A stretch of DNA of 5,964 nucleotides from Prevotellaceae bacterium UBA1720 (GTDB lineage Bacteria; Bacteroidota; Bacteroidia; Bacteroidales; Bacteroidaceae): assembly GCA_002317475.1 (NCBI GenBank), contig DCIS01000012.1:802-6765 (forward strand). The letters run 5' to 3'. Both the position numbers and the translations under genes were made by a program. This document shows positions 1 through 5,003 of the stretch, piece after piece (the first letter of the stretch is position 1; the number at the start of each line of letters is the position of its first letter). The notes under the pieces were generated by a model, which made no database searches, was not told the origin of the DNA, and saw only the letters and a program-made list of their open reading frames with translations.

Positions 1-152
1 TAACCCTCAGCATACTTGTTGGTGAGGCATGAACCCATAGCCTCCATTACCTGAGGACTTACAGAGTTTTCACTGGCAATCAACTCGATACCACGAGATT
101 GACGCTGGTTTTCTTCTTCGATCAGTGCAAAGATTTCGTTGTCTCTTTTCAT
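1..152 (-). CDS. glyA: Serine hydroxymethyltransferase, N-terminal part (cut by window edge)
   Basis: Only the first 50 codons plus two bases are present; the gene continues past base 1. GlyA is a cytoplasmic pyridoxal-phosphate enzyme that interconverts serine plus tetrahydrofolate with glycine plus 5,10-methylene-tetrahydrofolate, so it feeds glycine, purine and thymidylate synthesis. The identification rests on the N-terminal signature read from the reverse strand: GIELIASEN at residues 21-29, then SPQVMEAMGS (32-41) and LTNKYAEG (43-50), in family order and spacing. The ATG at 150-152 gives a short leader before the signature, as expected for the bacterial enzyme. It lies 34 nt downstream of pyrI in the same direction, so co-transcription with pyrBI is likely. 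There is no strong Shine-Dalgarno, only a weak AAGG in the gap. One oddity is Ser30 after ASEN, where homologues I know carry Phe or Tyr. Confidence 0.95.
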   Translation of the reverse strand, partial: MKRDNEIFALIEEENQRQSRGIELIASENSVSPQVMEAMGSCLTNKYAEG

Positions 153-186
153 AATCTTGATACCTTAATTTAACTTGAAATATGTA

Positions 187-648
187 TTATTTTTTACTTA
201 GTTCTACTTCTTCACGAGCAAGCTGGGTGTTGCAATAATGGCAGCACATTGTACCTGTGGTGTGGTCAATGACACGGAAGTGTGTACTCATAGGTTCATT
301 GTTAGTGATGCACTTGGGGTTCTTGCAACGAATGATACCAATCAGCTCATCGGGTAGGGTGACGGTCTTTTTCTCTACGATTTCGTAATCTTTGATAATG
401 CAGAGTGACACATTTGGCGTGATAGCAGCCAGCTGGTTAAGTTCCTCATCTGTAAAGAATTTATTGGCAATCTTGATGATGCTCTTATGTCCCATCTTCT
501 TGCTCTTCAGGTTATAACCTACAGTTACGGCAGTACGGCACTCCTCAAGATGCAGCAGGTTCACTACAGCAAACAGCTTATCTGATGGTATGTGGTCAAT
601 GACAGTTCCGTTCTCCAGTGCTGCCACTTGTAATTCTTGACGCTTCAT
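187..648 (-). CDS. pyrI: Aspartate carbamoyltransferase regulatory chain
   Basis: PyrI is the non-catalytic regulatory chain of class B aspartate transcarbamoylase. It binds nucleotides and joins catalytic trimers into the allosteric holoenzyme in the cytoplasm. With the ATG at 646-648 the protein has 153 residues, the same length as E. coli PyrI. The N-terminal nucleotide-binding domain shows LQVAALENGTVIDHIP (6-21), with Asp18-His19, Lys55/Lys59 and Lys93/Lys94 at the places of the E. coli effector-site residues. The C-terminal zinc domain has CX4C (Cys108, Cys113) and CX2C (Cys136, Cys139); an extra Cys135 adjoins the second pair. The frame is open upstream to a TTG at 661-663, which would add five residues and overlap the pyrB end. 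I prefer the ATG because it starts 4 nt after the pyrB stop and gives the family length. The tight spacing suggests translational coupling with pyrB. Confidence 0.96.
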   Translation of the reverse strand: MKRQELQVAALENGTVIDHIPSDKLFAVVNLLHLEECRTAVTVGYNLKSKKMGHKSIIKIANKFFTDEELNQLAAITPNVSLCIIKDYEIVEKKTVTLPDELIGIIRCKNPKCITNNEPMSTHFRVIDHTTGTMCCHYCNTQLAREEVELSKK

Positions 649-652
649 GATG

Positions 653-1612
653 TTAGTTTTCAATAATTGTTTTATCAGCTTTTACTTCCTCCAAGGTAAT
701 GCCCAGTGCATCACAGATCAGGGCTTGGCGTGCATAGAGTCCGTTTCCGGCTTGCTGGAAATAGTATGCATATGGTGTTTCGTCAATGCTGTATTCAATC
801 TCATTGACACGGGGAAGTGGGTGAAGGATCTTCAGGTTGTCCTTTGCCTTTGTCAGCATATTGCGCTTGAGTAAGTAGCAATCCTTGACACGCTCGTATT
901 CCATCAAGTCAGAGAAACGCTCACGCTGCACACGTGTCATATAAAGAATATCTGCACCAGCTATAGTATCTGCATCAAAATCCTTGTGCTCTATGTAGTT
1001 GATATTATGATCCTTGCAATACTGCTTGTAAATCTCTGGCATGGCCAACTCATCAGGAGCAATGAAGTGGAATGTAGGATTGAAATGACGCATGGCCATA
1101 AGTAGGCTGTGTACGGTACGTCCGTATTTCAGGTCTCCAACCATATAAATCTGCAAGTTGTCCAATGTACCCTGTGTCTTCCAGATACTATAAAGATCAA
1201 GCATGGTCTGTGAAGGATGCTGGTTTGCTCCATCTCCAGCATTAACGATGGGTATGGGTGCTACCTCACTGGCATAACGTGCTGCTCCTTCCAGATAGTG
1301 ACGCATCACGATGATATCGGCGTAGTTGCTGACCATCATAATGGTGTCCTTCAAAGTCTCTCCCTTAGTTCCACTGGTAACCTTTGGATCAGCGAATCCA
1401 ATTACCCTGGCACCAAGTCTATTGGCTGCAGTCTCGAAACTAAGACGTGTTCGTGTGGATGGCTCAAAGAATAGTGTAGCCACAACCTTACCTTGGAGAA
1501 GCTGTCTGTTGGGGTGACGTTCAAACTCTTCTGCCATGGTTATAAGATACTCAATTTTCTCTCTTGTATGCTCGGCAATTGTTACCAAGCTACGGGGCTC
1601 ATTTCTTTTCAT
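653..1612 (-). CDS. pyrB: Aspartate carbamoyltransferase catalytic chain
   Basis: PyrB condenses carbamoyl phosphate with aspartate to give N-carbamoyl-aspartate, the committed step of de novo pyrimidine synthesis in the cytoplasm. The chain is 319 residues from the ATG at 1610-1612, close to the roughly 310 of the family. The carbamoyl-phosphate loop FFEPSTRTRLSFE spans 48-60. Other expected active-site residues follow in order: the Lys83 loop, Arg104 (VMRHYLEG), His132 in the HPSQ motif, Arg165, the TRVQRERF stretch at 226-233 (Arg227, Gln229), and HPLPR at 264-268. The open frame extends 24 codons further upstream, but those residues (rich in Lys, Leu and Cys) do not resemble PyrB and they cover the predicted promoter, so the internal ATG was chosen. 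The stop is 4 nt before pyrI. The linked pyrI predicts an allosteric holoenzyme with separate catalytic and regulatory chains. Confidence 0.97.
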   Translation of the reverse strand: MKRNEPRSLVTIAEHTREKIEYLITMAEEFERHPNRQLLQGKVVATLFFEPSTRTRLSFETAANRLGARVIGFADPKVTSGTKGETLKDTIMMVSNYADIIVMRHYLEGAARYASEVAPIPIVNAGDGANQHPSQTMLDLYSIWKTQGTLDNLQIYMVGDLKYGRTVHSLLMAMRHFNPTFHFIAPDELAMPEIYKQYCKDHNINYIEHKDFDADTIAGADILYMTRVQRERFSDLMEYERVKDCYLLKRNMLTKAKDNLKILHPLPRVNEIEYSIDETPYAYYFQQAGNGLYARQALICDALGITLEEVKADKTIIEN

Positions 1613-1632
1613 TTTACCGTGCTTGAGTTCAT

Positions 1633-1653
1633 TTTGGCATGTCCAAAGCATGC
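1633..1653 (-). promoter_or_regulatory. Overlapping short inverted repeats in the pyrB leader
   Basis: Two short inverted repeats share bases in the predicted untranslated leader of pyrB. TTTGG (1633-1637) pairs with CCAAA (1643-1647), and GCATG (1637-1641) pairs with CATGC (1649-1653). They cannot both form on one RNA. Each arm is only five bases, so stability would be low. The pair could be an operator for a protein, a weak RNA switch or chance. No U-run follows, so this is not a standard attenuator. Confidence 0.25.
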
Positions 1654-1672
1654 ACTTTATCAAATTTCGCTT

Positions 1673-1680
1673 CAAAGTTA
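1673..1680 (-). promoter_or_regulatory. Putative -7 promoter element for pyrB-pyrI-glyA
   Basis: On the reverse strand this reads TAACTTTG, a full match to the Bacteroidota primary-sigma -7 consensus TAnnTTTG. It lies about 60 bases before the pyrB ATG, which would leave a leader of roughly 55 nt. No clear TTTG is found about 20 bases upstream, where the -33 element should be, so the promoter would be weak, activator-dependent or misassigned. Confidence 0.5.
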
Positions 1681-1741
1681 ACAATAATTTTTTGTTCTTC
1701 CTATAGTCTGTTAAATTTTGAAGAACTTTTTGTTGCGAAAT

Positions 1742-1800
1742 GCGTTTTTATAAATAAAATTATGTATCTTTGCACAAAATATCCCCTTTTGCGAAAACGC
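1742..1800. repeat. Inverted repeat GCGTTTT / AAAACGC around the mrcA promoter
   Basis: GCGTTTT at 1742-1748 is the exact reverse complement of AAAACGC at 1794-1800, with 45 bases between. The two arms bracket the predicted mrcA -7 element and start site. Each arm is also next to a copy of TTGCGAAA (1733-1740 and 1789-1796). Such paired sites could bind a regulator, but the AT-rich context makes chance similarity quite possible. Confidence 0.25.
1765..1772 (+). promoter_or_regulatory. Putative -7 promoter element for mrcA
   Basis: TATCTTTG matches the Bacteroidota -7 consensus TAnnTTTG exactly and is followed by GC, a common context. Transcription would begin a few bases after it, leaving a leader of about 35 nt before the mrcA ATG. 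The -33 region around 1744-1750 holds only a T-run, not a clean TTTG. This element faces away from the pyrB element, 84 bases off, so the region is a divergent promoter. Confidence 0.65.
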
Positions 1801-1812
1801 AGAAAAAAGAAT

Positions 1813-4164
1813 ATGAAACACATAAGAAGAAATATTTTTATCACCATCTGGTTGTTTATTATTGTGTGCCTTGGTGCAACAGTATGGTTCTTCTACAACG
1901 TTTTTGAAGGAGCCATTGGCTATATGCCCAATATCGAGCAGCTTGAAAACCCCGTAAATAAGTTTGCCAGTCAGATATTCACTGCTGATGGAAAACAAAT
2001 CGGTACATGGAGTTACAGTTCAAATAATCGCATTCTGGTGGATTATGATGAATTGTCTCCCTGGTTGGTTCAGGCCTTGGTTGCAACTGAAGACGAACGA
2101 TTCTTTGATCACTCAGGCATAGATTATCGTGCACTGACCCGTGCTGTTGTCAAGCGTGGTTTATTACGTCAGAAAAATGCAGGTGGTGGTAGTACCATTA
2201 CCCAGCAGTTGGCAAAGCAGTTGTTTAGTGAACGTGTTCAGAGTGAGCACCAACGTCTGATGCAGAAACCCATAGAATGGGCCATTGCTCTAAAGTTGGA
2301 GCAATATTATACAAAGGAGGAGATTATCACCCTGTATCTTAGTTATTTTGATTTTTTGCATAATGCAGTTGGTATCAAGTCTGCTTCAAACATTTACTTT
2401 AATGGAAAAGAACCTAAGGATCTTTCCATCAATGATGCAGCCATTTTGGTAGGTATGTGCAAGAATCCTTCCTATTATAATCCCGTTTCACATCCAGAAC
2501 GGTGTGAGGCACGACGTAATGTAGTCATTGATCAGATGTGTCGTGCTGGATATCTGACAGACATGCAGGCAGACAGCTGTAAGGCAATTCCCTTGCTCAT
2601 CGACTTTAAACCACAAGACTTTAAGGAAGGTGATGCAACGTACTTGCGTGAGTTCCTTCGTCAGGTACTGCATGCAAAGCGTCCCGTAAGAAGCCAATAT
2701 GCCTCTTGGCAGGGACAGAAATACTACGAGGACTCTCTTGCTTGGGAAAACGACCCATTGTATGGTTGGTGCAATAAACACACCAAACGTGATGGTACGC
2801 CCTACAATCTTTATACAGACGGACTTAGAGTCTACACGAGTGTTGATTCCAGAATGCAGAAATATGCTGAGCAGTCTTTACACGATCATCTTAACAATAC
2901 CTTGCAACCTGCATTCTTCCAGGAACTGAAGAAAAACAAGAACGCTCCATACGCAAGTAATTTGACTGCACAAAAACGCCAGGAACTGATACGCTCTGCT
3001 ATGCGTCAGTCTCCAAGATGGTCTGAGATGAAGCGTGATGGATGTTCTGAAGATGAAATCATTAAGTCTTTTAACACCAAACTCAAGATGAGTGTCTATA
3101 CAATGAATGGTGCGAAAGATACCACGATGACACCACTTGATTCCCTTCTGTATTACAAGAGTTTCCTACGTTCATCCTTCATGTGTATGGATAATGCAAC
3201 TGGTGATGTGAAGGCATACGTTGGTGGTATTGACTATGCTCACTTCCAATATGATATGGTGACATCAGGTAAACGTCAGGTGGGTTCAACAATTAAACCT
3301 TATCTATATTCATTGGCTATGGATAATGGCATGACACCCTGCGACGAAGTGCTGAACGTACAACGCACTTTCCAGGTTGGCAACTCTACCTGGACACCTC
3401 GAAACAGCGGAGGAAGTAGAGTAGGTGAGTTGGTGACCCTTCGATGGGCCTTGCAAAACAGTAACAACTGGATTTCCGCATACCTTATTAATGAATTATC
3501 TCCAGAGCAGTTTGTGAATACCCTTCATCAGTTTGGTATCAAGGATCAAAGTCTTAAGCCCTCTTTGTCACTTTGTCTGGGTTCATGCGATATCAGTTTG
3601 GTGGAAATGGTTTCTGCCTATACAGCATTCACCAACAAGGGTATTTGTCGCCATCCACGTTTTGTGACAAGAATTGAAGATGCAGATGGCAATATCATTG
3701 CAGACTTCCGTGACCGTGATGGTTGGAACTTCTATTATCAGCCTATCAGCGAATCATCCAGTTATCGTATGATCAGTATGATGCGTGCCGTGATGGATGG
3801 TGGTACAGGTAGTCGTATGCGCAACCGTTATGGCATCTCTTCACCTATGGCCGGTAAGACAGGTACGACGAATGACAATTCTGATGGTTGGTTTGTTGGT
3901 TATACCCCACAACTTACCTTTGGTGCCTGGGTAGGAGGTGATGAACGTAATATCCACTTTGCCAGTATGGCCAATGGTCAGGGAGCTGCTGCAGCCCTTC
4001 CCATTGCGGCTATGTTTATGCAGAAGGTTTACGCCGACAAGAGTCTTGGCATTGACCCAAATGCTCAATTTGATATCCCCATGGATCATCAGGATTGTAA
4101 TGCATACGGTGACTCTGAAGGTGATTCTATTGACGGTGAAGAATTTGACGAATTGCTTCTATGA
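1813..4164 (+). CDS. mrcA: Bifunctional class A penicillin-binding protein 1A (glycosyltransferase/transpeptidase)
   Basis: This inner-membrane enzyme (also called ponA) polymerises lipid II into glycan strands and cross-links them in the periplasm. It is 783 residues. A short basic N-terminus precedes one membrane anchor at about 8-29. The GT51 domain shows EDERFF with catalytic Glu93, GGGSTITQQLAKQLF (124-138), a QKPIE segment (151-155) and KEEIITLYLS (168-177). The transpeptidase domain has all three motifs: SxxK (Ser492-Lys495), SNN (550-552) and KTGT (682-685). The region at 340-460 links the two. The frame opens at 1639, but the ATG at 1813 is chosen because the anchor begins right after it and the extra 58 codons span the promoter. 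Oddities are Ser177 where GT51 proteins usually have Asn, twelve cysteines after the anchor, and an acidic tail from about 758. The downstream kdsB, 60 bases on, may be co-transcribed. Confidence 0.97.
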   Translation: MKHIRRNIFITIWLFIIVCLGATVWFFYNVFEGAIGYMPNIEQLENPVNKFASQIFTADGKQIGTWSYSSNNRILVDYDELSPWLVQALVATEDERFFDHSGIDYRALTRAVVKRGLLRQKNAGGGSTITQQLAKQLFSERVQSEHQRLMQKPIEWAIALKLEQYYTKEEIITLYLSYFDFLHNAVGIKSASNIYFNGKEPKDLSINDAAILVGMCKNPSYYNPVSHPERCEARRNVVIDQMCRAGYLTDMQADSCKAIPLLIDFKPQDFKEGDATYLREFLRQVLHAKRPVRSQYASWQGQKYYEDSLAWENDPLYGWCNKHTKRDGTPYNLYTDGLRVYTSVDSRMQKYAEQSLHDHLNNTLQPAFFQELKKNKNAPYASNLTAQKRQELIRSAMRQSPRWSEMKRDGCSEDEIIKSFNTKLKMSVYTMNGAKDTTMTPLDSLLYYKSFLRSSFMCMDNATGDVKAYVGGIDYAHFQYDMVTSGKRQVGSTIKPYLYSLAMDNGMTPCDEVLNVQRTFQVGNSTWTPRNSGGSRVGELVTLRWALQNSNNWISAYLINELSPEQFVNTLHQFGIKDQSLKPSLSLCLGSCDISLVEMVSAYTAFTNKGICRHPRFVTRIEDADGNIIADFRDRDGWNFYYQPISESSSYRMISMMRAVMDGGTGSRMRNRYGISSPMAGKTGTTNDNSDGWFVGYTPQLTFGAWVGGDERNIHFASMANGQGAAAALPIAAMFMQKVYADKSLGIDPNAQFDIPMDHQDCNAYGDSEGDSIDGEEFDELLL

Positions 4165-4224
4165 TATGGGAGTTAGACATTGAATCAATACAAGCATTTT
4201 TAATCTATTGATACTACAAAGCAA
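4165..4224 (+). other. mrcA-kdsB intergenic spacer
   Basis: This spacer of 60 bases has no TAnnTTTG match and no GC-rich hairpin with a U-run, so I see neither a promoter nor an intrinsic terminator. It does hold a weak AT-rich inverted repeat, ATCAATA (4184-4190) with TATTGAT (4206-4212). This is consistent with read-through from mrcA into kdsB. Confidence 0.45.
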
Positions 4225-4980
4225 ATGAAATACTTAGGAATTATTCCTGCCAGATATGCCTCAACAAGATTTCCTGCCAAACCATTGGCTCTTCTTGGAG
4301 GTAAGACCGTGATACAACGTGTTTATGAGCAGGTTGTAGGTGTGCTGGATGATGCCGTTGTTGCTACTGATGATGACCGTATCTATCAGCACGTACTCTC
4401 GTTTGGTGGAAAGGCTGTCATGACAAGCACCAGTCACAGAAGTGGTACGGATCGTTGTTGGGAGGCCTATACCAAGGTTGGAGAGGGCTATGATGTGGTT
4501 GTAAATATACAGGGTGATGAACCCTTTATCCAACCAGATCAGCTTCATGAAATCTGCAATTGTTTTCAGGACGAAACGACTCAGATAGCTACTCTTGTCA
4601 AACCGTTCCTTTCCACAGATAGTATTGAAGCACTCCTTAATCCTAATAGCCCTAAAGTTGTGGTGGATAAGGAGATGCATGCTCTGTATTTCTCCAGAAG
4701 CGTAGTACCTTACCTCCGCGGTGTTGAGCAAAAAGAATGGTTGCATAAGCATACGTACTACAAACACATTGGTCTTTATGCTTATAGGGCTGAGGTGCTC
4801 AGACAAATCACCTCTCTGCCTCAAGGTGTGTTGGAGTTGGCTGAGAGCCTTGAACAGTTACGCTGGATTGAGAACGGCTACAACATCAAAGTGGGCATAA
4901 CCAATCAGGAAACTATCGGTATTGATACGCCAGAGGATTTGGCTCGTGCAGAAGTATTCCTGAAAAGTCTGAATAATTAA
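4225..4980 (+). CDS. kdsB: 3-deoxy-manno-octulosonate cytidylyltransferase (CMP-Kdo synthetase)
   Basis: KdsB couples Kdo to CTP, giving CMP-Kdo and pyrophosphate in the cytoplasm. CMP-Kdo is the donor for the Kdo of lipopolysaccharide inner core, so the gene implies a Gram-negative outer membrane. The protein is 251 residues, the usual family length. It starts with the nucleotide-binding signature IIPARYASTRFPAKPL (6-21). It also has VATDD (46-50), the SGTDR motif (73-77), NIQGDEPFI (94-102) with the metal-binding Asp98, ALYFSR (153-158), HIGLYAYR (181-188), ESLEQLRW (207-214) and the C-terminal GIDTPEDL (232-239) with Asp234. The ATG at 4225 puts the signature at the very N-terminus, as in E. 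coli KdsB. No Shine-Dalgarno is visible. It sits between mrcA and a secreted MORN-repeat gene that follows 23 nt later, all in one direction, which suggests an envelope-related transcription unit. Confidence 0.97.
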   Translation: MKYLGIIPARYASTRFPAKPLALLGGKTVIQRVYEQVVGVLDDAVVATDDDRIYQHVLSFGGKAVMTSTSHRSGTDRCWEAYTKVGEGYDVVVNIQGDEPFIQPDQLHEICNCFQDETTQIATLVKPFLSTDSIEALLNPNSPKVVVDKEMHALYFSRSVVPYLRGVEQKEWLHKHTYYKHIGLYAYRAEVLRQITSLPQGVLELAESLEQLRWIENGYNIKVGITNQETIGIDTPEDLARAEVFLKSLNN

Positions 4981-5003
4981 AATATATAGAACTTCGGTTG
5001 TAG

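Noticed and set aside
649..663. TTG start for pyrI that would overlap the end of pyrB
   Set aside because: The ATG at 648 lies 4 nt after the pyrB stop and gives exactly 153 residues, the length of E. coli PyrI.
647..1517. Plus-strand open frames within pyrB
   Set aside because: They are shadows of pyrB, overlap one another and show no family motif.
1613..1684. Upstream extension of pyrB by 24 codons
   Set aside because: The added residues do not match PyrB N-termini and overlap the -7 element; the ATG at 1612 gives the family length.
1639..1812. Upstream extension of the mrcA frame starting at ATG 1639
   Set aside because: It adds 58 residues with no resemblance to a PBP, puts them ahead of the membrane anchor and covers the predicted promoter.
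4184..4212. ATCAATA/TATTGAT inverted repeat as an mrcA terminator
   Set aside because: The stem is AT-only apart from one pair, the loop is 15 bases and no U-run follows the stem.
4261..4824. Long open frame antisense to kdsB
   Set aside because: It has no recognisable domain and lies wholly within a well-conserved kdsB.
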